Positions 13,241-26,300 of a stretch of 64,000 nucleotides of DNA are shown piece by piece; positions within the stretch are counted from its first letter, which is position 1; every line of letters begins with the position of its first letter. This stretch comes from Vanilla planifolia. Taxonomy: Eukaryota > Streptophyta > Magnoliopsida > Asparagales > Orchidaceae. The position numbers were made by a program, and so were the translations under genes. The notes beneath the pieces were generated by a model, which worked only from the letters and a program-made list of their open reading frames with translations, was not told the origin of the DNA and did no database searches. The stretch covers positions 8,363,501 to 8,427,500 of the forward strand of contig CM043878.1 in the NCBI GenBank assembly GCA_023846275.1, written 5' to 3'.

Positions 13241-14311
13241 CATACCCTTCCTTGAACTATTATAAATAAAATAAGTTATAAGAAAATAAGGCTATTATGC
13301 CAAAATACAAACAAACAAGCTTTAAATTGTATAATATTACACAAATAATTGCATGCATGCTCATTAAATTACTAAATGGCTATGCATAAGACATGCTGAA
13401 AAAATGCAAACATAAGAAAAAGTCTAAATGCATAAAAAAATAGTACAAATTAATTAAAATGCACATATCTACTAATCTTGTATCCCTTTAAATATCATAT
13501 GTGCATAACTTAACAAAAATACAAATATAATTCAATGCATTCAATTTGCCTATATTGAATGCCCCTTAACACAATATTCATATAGTAAGCTTACCATCAT
13601 TAATATTTATGCAAATGTTTTGATCATATAATACAACACTTTGAAACCTACAAAACACAACTCTAAATTTTGAGCACATTAGGTTTGCATATTGGCCAAA
13701 TACACGATCTCTATCCTTTACACACTTGGTAAAATTAAGGCTCAACATGCCAAACAGCAGAAGTTTATCCACCTCACATAGTAAAATCAAATAAAAAAAA
13801 AATCATCTTACACATGCATTTCTTCAGCAAAAAAAAAAAAAAAAAATAAAAAATTAGGAAGCTTAAACCTCATACATTTTTTAATAGATAAGCTACAGGA
13901 GAGCCTTGAATACATAAGATCATGAATCTGTTATGTTGACTGTTGAATACAATTTGTAAACAATGTTGAGAGATCTTTGAATACATAAGATCATCAATAT
14001 GTTGACTATTGAATAATCCTAGATGTCATAAAAATGCACATTTATCCAATATTTTTCCTCACTATATAGCCCAACTAAGGCAAGTAAACACTAATGGAAT
14101 ACCAAATCTTATTTGTGTAGCTTAATTTGCACCTTGGAAATAAGATCTACATTACATGTACTAAATTTTCGCAATGTTCCAACCAAGCAAACCAGTAGTG
14201 TTCCAAAGCTTCATGATGGCACATTCGAGAACCTTGTGTTGCCGACTTAACAATTCAAAAACTACAAAGTTTTGCTGAAAGGTCAAAATATTCACTTGCA
14301 AGAATTCATAG
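13241..14311. other. AT-rich intergenic DNA and probable 3' UTR of the SIL1-like gene
   Basis: The right part, about 14100-14311, is likely the 3' UTR of the SIL1-like transcript. An AATAAG-type poly(A) signal lies on the minus strand near 14110-14118. A run of about 18 A occurs near 13829-13846. The repeated phrase TTGAATACATAAGATCAT occurs near 13905 and 13976. No gene is seen. Confidence 0.4.
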
Positions 14312-17300
14312 CTATGATGGAACCCATGAGACCTGCATTTTGGGAAAAAAAAAATCAGAAGAGTTGAAGGATACAGCTAAATTAGAAGATAACTTAATTG
14401 AGTTACAGCATAAAACCTTCTCTTGTTTCCTATGGAAGATGATATGCACTTCTCTTCTTAAGCTTTCCATTTCTTTAGCATAGTCACCAAGTTCTGTCGA
14501 TAACTCTTCCAACTGCAGCTTTATCCTATCCAGCACTTTTTCCAAACCACAGAAATCTTTGAAATCTAAAGCGTTGGTAGATGGAAGTAACAGTAAACTC
14601 TTAGTTGCCAATAGTGCCTGCAAAAATTCAATCATTAGATAAATCTCAGGACTGAGACTGAAGAGCAATAACTAAAGTTTTAGAGAGCATTGGTTGGGTG
14701 AAGGTATAGTAGATAAAGCTAAAAAACATTTAAATTTATCAATGAGATGCAAAACAAATACATAAGTATTATAAAATCAGGTCGATCAGCAGGGTGAATT
14801 GATCAGCTCAACCATCTCAACCAATTCAGTGGTTATACTCATATCTACAAAACTAGTATTATTGGGGTAGAACCACTAACTTCTTTCCCTGATATTGCGT
14901 TATCAACTGAGCAATTCTTGCTTTTTTGTTTCTATTACTCGATGAAAATTAACAGCTTAATTATGGTCATGAATCACAAAAGAATAAGAAACACAACAAA
15001 AAGCCATGATAATCAAAGGGAATCAGCAAAATTTAATTTATATAATCTCTTACTAGTCCTGTTCAGGGAGAGATCGGAGCTGTGCATTATGCAAATAATA
15101 AAATGCTAGTGAATAAAGCTTAAGGAGCTGTGGTGACTTAAGTTATTGAGAAAAAGTTAACAGTCAAAAGAGTTTTGTTTGATAACTCTGAAGCTGGATC
15201 CATGTATTGGCATTTAAGTTAGGGCTGTGAACAATTCGATCTTGAGCCAATTAGATGCAGACTTAAGATCGAATTGAAGTTCGTTAATTCGATTTCTATT
15301 TGATCCAAGCTGTGCACAAGAGTGACTCAATACAATCTCAATTTGAGCTAAGCCTAGTTTGTTAATTATTGTTTTGAGTTTGGTTTGACCTAAAGTTGGT
15401 CTGACTGATGAATAATCTTTTACTTTTTTTTGTCAAATTCTTAATCATAAATAAGTGAATATGTAAAATTATGTTAATTATATCAAAATATGCTACTATA
15501 GTTTAATGACTTCATTTCTTTATATATCTAAATATAGTTAAATTTATTAATCTATAAATATATTCATAGATATATTATTATTTCAATCTGATCCAATCCA
15601 AACCTGGTTCATAATTGGCTTATAGCATTTCAATTTACACCGAGTTGGTTCTATAGTTGGCTTGTTTCATTTCAATTTGAGTCCAAGTCGACTAAATCCA
15701 ATTGCATTTTTGAGTGATTTTCAATCTTCAAGCTAATTTAATAACGCTAAATTTAGTTGATACAACAATAGATACATCTCTGGACATAACAATTGATGTT
15801 AATGTAATCAAAAGAGTGCGAAATGGTTAGGGTAAAAAAATTGTGCATTATCAACATAAAAACAATATAGAATCTTTATGTGATAACTTGACAGACACAA
15901 ACAATTGGTTCAAAATAGTTATTTGATACACATTTCATTTTATAAAAGAATTTGGGTTATTAACAATCTCGATAAATAAATTCCACAATTTTCAAAAGCT
16001 CTAAAGCCTTATTTTATCAACCATTGTTAAAGGGATCACAAAGTCAGGACGTACCTTCTCCATAAGATCAACGTCATTGGTCATTGCTAAATCGATTACT
16101 GTCTTCAAGAAGAGGCGATCACCAACATGGAGAAGCTCAGCACTGCCTACGGTTTCTTGCTGATAGCTATTAGCCAAATCTGCAACTAAAAGTACAGCCT
16201 TTTTCTGAAGCCTAACGTCATTGCTATTATCACTCATGATGTCCTGCACAAGGAAGCTTTTCTCATTACGAACATAGAAATTAAAGAAAGTCGTTTTTGT
16301 AGTATCTATTATTTACCTGCAACATCAAGTATCCATTCTCTGAATAAAACAATTCTTGGCCATTCTCATTATTTCTGATCAAGGCAGAAATAGCATATAA
16401 TGCCTTTATGGCTTCTTCTGCAGATGCAGATTTTACCATTTTCATCAACCTCTCCAAAACACCAAGTTCAAGGATCTAAAGAAAGTTGGGAAACAAAAAT
16501 AATATTAGACTGTGCAACGTACCAAAAAAAAATACCAATACCACAAAAGCCAGATTGAATTTAGAACTACAAAATTTTTAAAACTGTTAAGTATAGAATT
16601 CACTTAAAGCACAAGCGTGCATGCACACAGAAATTCTTGAAGCATCATCAAACATGATGAATACGGATCATTGAGCCATTAAAAATTCTATTTTCCACCA
16701 ATTGATGGGGCCACTGAAAGGTTATCGAAGTGGAAATTGGTTCTCTGTGTTGTCCAACTGCATGAAAGAAATGAAACGAGGTAGAAAAGAAAACCTACTT
16801 ATTGATCACTTTGAATTCAAAACCATAAGGATAGATAATTTATTCCTTATATCTTCATAAGCAACAACCCATGAAATAAAAAGCAATCCTTATCCATGGA
16901 TTGCAAAGCAATTGCATGCAGAACTTAGCTTTGGAAAGCTAGCCAAATGAAGAAAGCTTCTAAGCTAACTAATCCAGAATCTAGTTCTGATCACTTCAAT
17001 CAAAATCCAGTAGTCTTGTTTGTTAGGGTTATAAACGACAATCATATTATGCCATCAAGTTCACTTTGGTAATGACTTCCTCCTTAGTTAATACAGGAAT
17101 CCTGGTCATTATCAGCTATGACCAAAAGATTTATGAATCCATTGATTTTTTCCAAACTCCTCATTTTTCTGTGATATGGACTTGTGACGTGCTAAAGCCT
17201 TCTTACCAAATCTACCTTTGCATCCAACAGTCTGATCATAAATTCATTGTTTGATGTAGAATAAGTTGGTATTTATACTTGTTTCTTGTATTTATGCATT

Positions 17301-20300
17301 TGCTTGACTGTACAGTGGTTGTATGATGATCGGTATTAACCTATGTTGAGAGATATCAACAAGTGATATAAGGGACAATTTTTTTGAGAGGTATTTAGCT
17401 AGTCTGCCTGATAAATTCATATAACAGATACATATGATATTTAGCTAGTTTTTAAGATAAGAACGATAAATATGACAAGATATATTAATTATGTGCAAGT
17501 AAAGAAATACCAGAGTATACCAATTTGGTTTTATTGATATTATGAGTGATACATATGATATATCTTGCTCAGATTCCTTGTACCACAACTTATGAACAGT
17601 TATAGATTCAAGTTCATTATGTAGATGTGTCTAGTTCTTCATTATTCCTTATACCATGTCATTCATATCATCTTTATTGGTCACCTTACACCTCCTAACT
17701 CTTTGTCATTTATGCTTGAACAAGAAGCTTTGCCTACAAAATTAACTCCAAGATCACTATTATGAAAAATACCTAAGATGCATATAGAGAATTTCCATGG
17801 CATTATAATTTGTTGAGTAGATTTGTCATTCAGATCAGACCTAGGCCAAACTATTTCAGATCAAAACATGGTAAAACCACATTTATTGAAAGAAAAACAA
17901 ACCTGAGAACTAGTAAAACCGAGCAAAGTTTTTGAAGTTGGTTCACAAATCAGAAATTGATTGAAAATTTGATCATTTGGCGGCTCCAAGTGGGTTCAAT
18001 TGAAACAAAATGAGCCAGGCACGTTCCCCATATCATCTCGGATTGAACTTTTATAAGTTGATCATAAGCTAAGCCCATAACAGATAAAAATAATTATGTT
18101 TTTATGTATATATTTGTTTATTCTTTAGTGCAGACATATTTAGATTTGTAAATAAATAAATTTATGAAAACATAACAGTACATATTGGTACATTTAATGT
18201 GACTGAATTATTTATGGTCAAGAATAAAATTGAATGTCAATTAGTTTTTTGCTCATATCAAGTTTGAATTGATAAAATATAATCCAACTTTTGCTCAAAA
18301 CAAATTTGTATAAAATCCTTATTATTCTTACGTCAAATTGAGAAAAATAATAAGCTTTCAAAATAGTAGAAGGATTGAGATGACATGTAATACTCAAAGA
18401 AATGAACAACTCTTGGTTTCAATAGTCAACGATTTAGAACTAAGAACTGAACTTCATTATCCAAACCACAGGTATCAGAATAAACCAAGTTGCATTGGAA
18501 CCAACGTAAATTGTTCTGCTCCATTCAATTCCTAGAGCATTTTTACACAAAAATTATCGAGTGGTTTGTTCATCTATACAAGATTAGTGCCAACTATGAA
18601 ATTTATTCCTGGTGCTACAAAACAGTATCACCAAACGAAAGCCTAAATCATAAACGAGCTACAAGTAGCTTTACTATAATCCCATTTGATGCGGGTAAAT
18701 AATTCATCAAGAACCTATTTGAATGCAAGCTACATTTATGATGCTTTATGTAAAGTTGGTGTCAGTGGATGTGGCTTTATCATTTAAGTGCAACAATTCT
18801 TCACAATAGAGTTACTTGATCTCACTTTCTAATTGCATGACTAAACTGCTTCACGTTACACATTAATCCTATTTCTAGTTCCAAGAAAGAAATACATGAG
18901 AAAATTTTTTAATTTCCAAGGCAATCTATAATTAGATATTTCTGGTTATTACTGGAGCAACTGTTTTTATCACAGCGGGAATCAATATTTCAAATCAGAA
19001 ACATACAACTACTTCAAAATTTCAGAAGCTGAATTTTTAGTTCAGATTCAAATCATCACTCAGATTTCTACTGAATAAATTAGAAGAGCAACCACCATTA
19101 AGAATACAAAGTATTCTATACCTAATTTGAGTTATATAACAACATTCTCAATAGCATTTCTGTGGATTTTGCCACAGCCTCTCATCAATTAACCCTATCC
19201 AGTCAAATTGAACAACCAACATGTTTTATTGTGTTGTCAATTAATTGTCCATCTTGCAAAGTAGAACAATTTGCCAAAATCAAAAATCAACTTTTTAATC
19301 TTCATAACCATCATTTTGCATCAGCTGAAACCTCACTCCACATTCTAAACTTTTGATATGATGTAGGATACCAAATTTATTGCATACACCAAGATTAATC
19401 CCTTCATCTGTTTTATATAGCCATACTCACTTTGTTATCCACTGCTATATGCTAACATTCACCAGACAGAAATTGCCCACATAAACTTGATATCAATTAA
19501 CAATTCAACCATTAATGGATAACAAAGACATGGGTTCGTAGATTGTATGCAGAAGGGAAGTACATTGTGAAGAGAAGCGGGTATCAGAGGAACAAGTATA
19601 TTGTTAGGCATGGGAGGTTACCTGGTTCTGTGCGACAGCAGTATTTTGGCATGCTTTTCCAAGAATCCAGGCAGAAGTAGTCCGTATCTCAGATTCAGAA
19701 TTCTCAAGCTGTTGCACCACAGCTACAAGGCCACCCAACTTGTTAAGGTCTGCAAAACATAAGCAAACTCATAAACGAAGTAGTTAGATAAACTTGGAGG
19801 CTACAAACTCCTAAGGTATTCAGCATAACAGCAGTCTATCATTGGTGGTAAAGAAATAGGTAGATAACAAATACATCCCTCTAATTTGATGCCTATTACT
19901 ATTAAGTCCCTCAGTTTTAAAAAAAGGCATCAAAATCCCATAATTTGTTGAATGTTGCGAGTAGGTTCTGATGGTAACTTAAACCATGAAAAATAACAAA
20001 TTTTCTCCCGCTTTGTATGTTAATATAAGCATAGTTCTTGATATCCCCAAACTAAATTCTAGACCTTTCTATTTTCTTCCTCCCAATTGTTCCATTAACA
20101 CAATTTTGCCCTTGTATAGTTGAGGACGACTTCAGAAGCAAAGGCAACCAGAGTTTTAAGAAATGGTAGCAAGCGCCTTAAATGAAATTAGGGTTCAAGT
20201 TGCTACGCAATGATTAATATGGTGATAAAGCAAGTAGTAAGAAGTCAATCGTTCAAATTAAAACTTGACGAGGAAAGGTGATATGAAATAGAGAAACATA

Positions 20301-23300
20301 GATAATTAGAACGTTAGAGGAGGTTTTAGGCTTTATGATTATAGAAGAGTGAGAATGCACTGGAAAGCTTATGCAAAATATCAAAAAGAACTGAAATGTA
20401 AAGGTAACTAAGGAATTTTCTTCTGCAATATAATGCCATTCAGATTAAGAGAAACTAGTTGCAACCTACAACAAACTGCAGAATCTTGCTGCCTACTTCT
20501 GAAATTTGAAGCTAATTGCAACAGGTACTAGACTAGAGGGACTTAATAGTAATTTACCCCAAAGAAAATTCCCATCATTGTGCAAGGGGCTTTGAGGTTA
20601 AGTACTATGTTTGGAGGAATTGGAAAGCATGTGTTAGAACAAAAATATATTAAGAAAGATTTCTGCACCTAGAAAACCAAGCCCTTACAGCAAAAGCAAT
20701 GAAACAATGCCCTTACAGCAGAAGTTATAGCCGCTACAAGTATAACTAGCACAGAACTTGCTCATATCAAGGCATTCTAAAAAATAAAAAATAACACAGA
20801 TAAAGAGCATGCATAGAATATCGACATCAGTGTGCATGCCTATTCAAAAAATATGAATAATACAAGCTATTAGTATAGTGTAATGCAGGAAATACGTCAA
20901 GTTAAAATTTTCCCATAAGCACTGCTCAATGAATCCAGATATCATCAGTTAAGAATAATGGGCACCGTCGGCTATAGAATGCAGGCATTTAAGGTAGTAA
21001 TCTTAAATTTAGAATTATAAACATGTTAGGCAAAAAAAAAAAAAAAAAAAAAAAAGAAAAAAAAAAGAAAAAAGAAAAAGAGACAAGTCTAACAAACTAC
21101 CAAAGCAAGAATAAAACTTTGTTATTAAAGGAAACAATTCAGTAGTGGAAAATACCACCAAACAATGTACTTGACCAACATAAATGGAAAAAATAAGTTT
21201 GTTAAACAACATACAAAAAAAATTAATATTTACTTTACCATTTGCATTGTCAACAGGCTCAACAAGCGTCAAGAGTTCATTCAAGGCACGTTGTCGATCT
21301 TCCAGGGAAATAGAAGCATTATTCAGATCAGTGATAGCTATTTTCATCAACTCGGCATCTGAGGGCATCTTAAGTTTAGCCATTAAATCCTACATATGAG
21401 TTAAATAAACAAAAACTCTAAGAACTAAATCTGGAACAAGAAAAGATTTTAGTTGAAAATATTCAAGGAGAACATCAATCTTGGGCTTAATGTGAAAGAT
21501 ATCAGTTAAAAACTAAAGATGAATATTCGGCCTGTTCTGTATTATAATGAGCATTGCTTTATTAAAGAAGTTTACAGCAAATCCTGTCATGTTGCAAGTA
21601 ATCGACTCACTTCCTCTATAGGTTGTTTAGCACACGTTAGCTGCAGATGATAGGAAGACTTGAAAGAAACTAATTAAGTTCCAGAACAAATCATACATGA
21701 AAATACCAACTAGAGCAGAACATCAAAAACATGTGGTCAAGGTTAGAAATTTAGACCAAAAACTAAACTGCACTGTTATGCATTTAAAATTCTATTGCTT
21801 CATTAAAGAGGTGCAAAGGAAATTCTGTAACTTCACAAGCACACAATATCCCATCCAAACAATAAATTACATCAGAACTTTTTGGGAAGGAGCAAAGCGG
21901 TGCTATAGGAGATAGATTGCAACCTCTGTCTTTTAGACATAACGACTGCCAACAATGCCAAATCTGGGGTACATAACCAGCAGCACTTCAATGCCTCCTC
22001 ATTTCCTAGTCTTACACAAATGAGCAAGAAATCTTTCTTTGCCAAGTAATAGTGCAATATACAGCCATAAATTGCATGTAGGATGGTGTACTAAATGTTG
22101 AGTACATTGCATAAATGGGTGGGTGCTGCAAAACTAAATTGTTAAAAACATTGAGAATTGTTCTCACAATCCTGAGTTTGACACATTTTGCATTCTATTC
22201 AGGATTTGCCTCAGCTTCAAATGAAACAGAAAACCTTCAACTGGAATGCCTTTCAAACAAGGAACATAATGTTTGCATTACATCTAGAAGATTAATTTTC
22301 CATTATTTCAACATGATTATCAGAAATTAATAAATGCTCCAACATAAGATACTTTCTTACGATAAGAATAAGAAAACAAGCATTTAGCAAATCTAAACCT
22401 AATCAAAAGCAAAACAAATCCAAAAAACATTAGCTAAAGGGAAAAAGAACTAAAAGCAAAGACAGTGAACGTCAAAAAGATAGAAATGACGATGCCATCA
22501 TACCTGTGTCACCTCCTAGAAGTGAAATAAATTAAAAAAAAAAAACATGATCAAGCTCTCTCCCCACCAAAACTACAATTAATAAAGCAGAAAAACAAAC
22601 TTCAATGAACACTGCCTACATCAAAGGTCCAACCAAGTTCAACTAAACCTAGCATGATGAAAGACCAATTTATGGTCCTACCATAGGCTTGGAGTTTTGC
22701 ATCAGGAAAGAATAGCAAGTACATGGCAATCACACAAAAGTTGTTCGAGACTAAGAGCTCCATGTCAATCAAGATTAGAAGGTAGAAAAACAAGCAACAT
22801 GATTTAAACCATTGGAAAACTTCTAATTTTTTTTTAAAATTTCAATAAACACAAACATTGTTATGGCCACTCCTATGTTGATTCACATAAAGTGTATGTT
22901 TGCGTTTGATGGCTGATTGCAAAAATTAACTCAAATCAATATAACCTGAATGCTTTACAAGATTAATATCATGCTACGGCGTTCTGTAAAAGTGAAGCAT
23001 GTTATTTAGGCCTATAAATGGCTCCAATTCAAATTGAATTGACTTTAGATGGAATCAATAGTCATATACAACAAAAAATTCAGCATATTTGAGTAATGAG
23101 TTAGATTTCAAATCAATCCGGATGCCAAAAAAGCAAAATATACATGAACTAAGAATAGCTATTAGAGTATCTTTCATCTATGGCATTTTTACATTTCATT
23201 TGTCTTACCTACACCATGTAATATGTATATGAAGATCAATGGATGTAAACACATACAAACACACACACACACACACACACATGTGTGTGTGCGTGTATTT

Positions 23301-26300
23301 GTACATAGGGTGTGTGTGATATATGTTTAATAAGGTTAAATTATAAAAGTATTTGATTGGTGTAGTTCTATGACCTAATCCAATTAATTGAAATAGATCC
23401 AATCAATTTAATTGGAATGGATTGGATGGGCTTTTTTATCAAATGAACACATTAAAAAAATATTAATTAGCTATATTTTTGAACCAGATATTGAGTAAAA
23501 TCAAATCAAGATCTAATCTATTTATAGGCCTAGTTGAATTATATGAAAACAATAACAATAAGTGAACAAAGCCTAAGAGATAGGCATCTTTAAGCAATAA
23601 TAATCTGCAATGGACTTTGATCCCTCCAAACAAATGTGAATAAAGAAGCTAATATAGGAACTAAACACCATGCCCGAGCATGGAATAAACGCCTTAGATT
23701 GCAAGTTGATATAATTAGTGTACATTATTATTTAGAAGAAAATAAGAACAAAGTGGGTAGATGATAAATCTAAAGAAAATTAATAATTAATGGTTCGAGA
23801 TTTGATACTTGGGTAAAAATCAAAATAGAATGAAATTGATATAATTTTGAAAAATAATTTAAATGACAATGGACTAGATATTAAGAGAAACAAAAAAAAT
23901 CAAAGATTTTATTAGCAAGAGAAGTTATTAATACTATTGGAGTTTTTAGACCTTCAAATAAAATTGGATGCCAATATTGAAGACAAACTTTGGAATCAAA
24001 TGAGTTAATATATAAGATGTTAGAAGACAAAAAGGTTTTTATTGGAAAAGATTGAAATGGACATTTAGGAAGATAAAACCATTTTAGGCTCTGCTTTAGC
24101 TCACTAATACTTGGTCACTTCTACTTTCTTTAAGTGAGAAAAGATTATGATTATTTAAAGCCAAACATCAAGAACATAGTTTCCTTAGTTCCTTGGGAAA
24201 AAACAAGCTATATAAATTACAAAGGTTGTTATGCCATCATCTTAAGAGACTGTGTGATATATCAACATCAATTAATGATCTTCAATAGTTACTTTAAAAG
24301 CTGTTGGAGAAAAAAATATGATAAAAAAAGTCAATGTTATATGGTATCAAGAATAAAGTCTTAAACAATTTGCTTCAAATACAAATGAATTTTTAATCTT
24401 AAAATAAAAAAAAAGCTAGTTGTTTTGTAATGTAACAAAGGATGTGCTTGAAATGTTAAAACAGTATGATTCAAATTGAAAAAAGTCTTAATAGTGAAAA
24501 CAAGAAATACAAGAACTAAAGAAGAATATATGTTATGAAGTCTAGTATAAAAGTAAGAATACAAAGAATTAGGAAAGATAAATGTTAGTCAGACTAGAGA
24601 TGAGAACCTATTGACAAAAAAAAATGTCTTTGAATACAAAGGAAAAGACACATATTTAAGCTTCCATAAGCTACGTAAAAGAAAGCTAGCAAACAAAATC
24701 AAATAAATTGTAAGAAGAATACTGATAAAAATACTAATCAATAATGTCGATATTAAAACTAGATAGATGGATATTTTTAAATAAGCTTTATAGTGAAAGT
24801 TAACCCAAAGTGATAAAATAAGAAGAGCTTAAAAGTTCAAAAGAAATTATTATTTTTTCTTTTTGTTGACAAGTCTACATAAACAAAGGTGTTGAAGCAC
24901 TCAAAAAATATAAAATATCGCTAAGCAGTAAGAAAAAAATACACTATTTTAGACTTATGAAAATGTATACAAGAAGATACTTCAAGCCTTATTAATTACC
25001 TAATGCAACTTTGAAAGGGAAACTTGATAAAATGATAAGAGTTGTTGCTATGGCTGCTAATGTTCCAATTTGAAACTAACTTGTTATTATATCACACTTC
25101 CATATTCCTAACAAGAAACTAACTTCAGGACACTAGTTGTTGCTTTGCAACTTAAAGGTAGTGACTTAGAATGGTGAAAACAATTTTTTAAAACTTGTGG
25201 GATAAGGTTACATGCAAAATAACCTTTGGGTTTGAAAAATCTCCCAATCAAAGGCATCTAAGATCCTTTATAGCACCGAACTGCCTTTTTACTTTGAAGA
25301 CTAAAAAAGCATAAAATGACTAAACAAAAAGCATTTTGATACTTATCTATAGAAAATGATAAAAAACATATAATGAGTTAATAAAAAGTATTTCGCTACT
25401 TATCTATAAATATGATATAACCTGAATTATGCTAATGATAGAGAGATTATATCTTTGATGTACTTTACTTTAAAGCCATAGGAAAAATTATTAAATAACA
25501 ATGAGACCAATATATCACATAACTAATGAGGCTTTATGTTAAGAAAATCTATTATAGAGATTATATAATTAACGAGTAGAGAAGTTTTGGGACAAGTAAA
25601 AAGATCATTATATGATTTTCATTAGTTAAGAAAGGTAATTCAATTATAAAAGAGTTCATATTATTTATCATGTGTAACTGCCCACAAGACATTTGATTAA
25701 CACTTTTCATATTAAATTGAACATCTTCAAGAGTCTATCAAGACAAGGTCTGATAAAATGCCAATTTGTCCATTAATAGTAGATGAAACAATTTGATTAG
25801 GAATTCTTACCATCTAATTCTCCAAAAAGAATGGCTTGTGTTCACATTTGCATTACAAATATTCTTGCTAGTGTCATGGTGTATGCTTTGTTGATGACAT
25901 TATACTTGTTAATAAGACTAAGGAATTAAATCAACGCTAACACTAAAAAATAACCTTAGATTCTAAATGGTTTCGTTTTTATTAGACCTAAATTTGAAAA
26001 GTACAAAATACAAACTTACTCTTGATAGGATTACAATGATACATAAATGGCAATTAATGATTGTAAAATAAAAAAATGAGTATCTCTGGCTTATGCTTGA
26101 AAAAGATAGAAACAATAATGTAAATGTTACTAATACGATCTAAATAAGATGAATGAAATTGATGGTTTTTTTCTAGTATGACGTGATCAAAACATCATTT
26201 GAGATTAAAATTAAAAATTTTGAAATGCTACAGTAAGGCTAGCAATGTTATATGGTAATACATGTTCATATGTGAAACATAAAGAAACAAATAGAATGGT

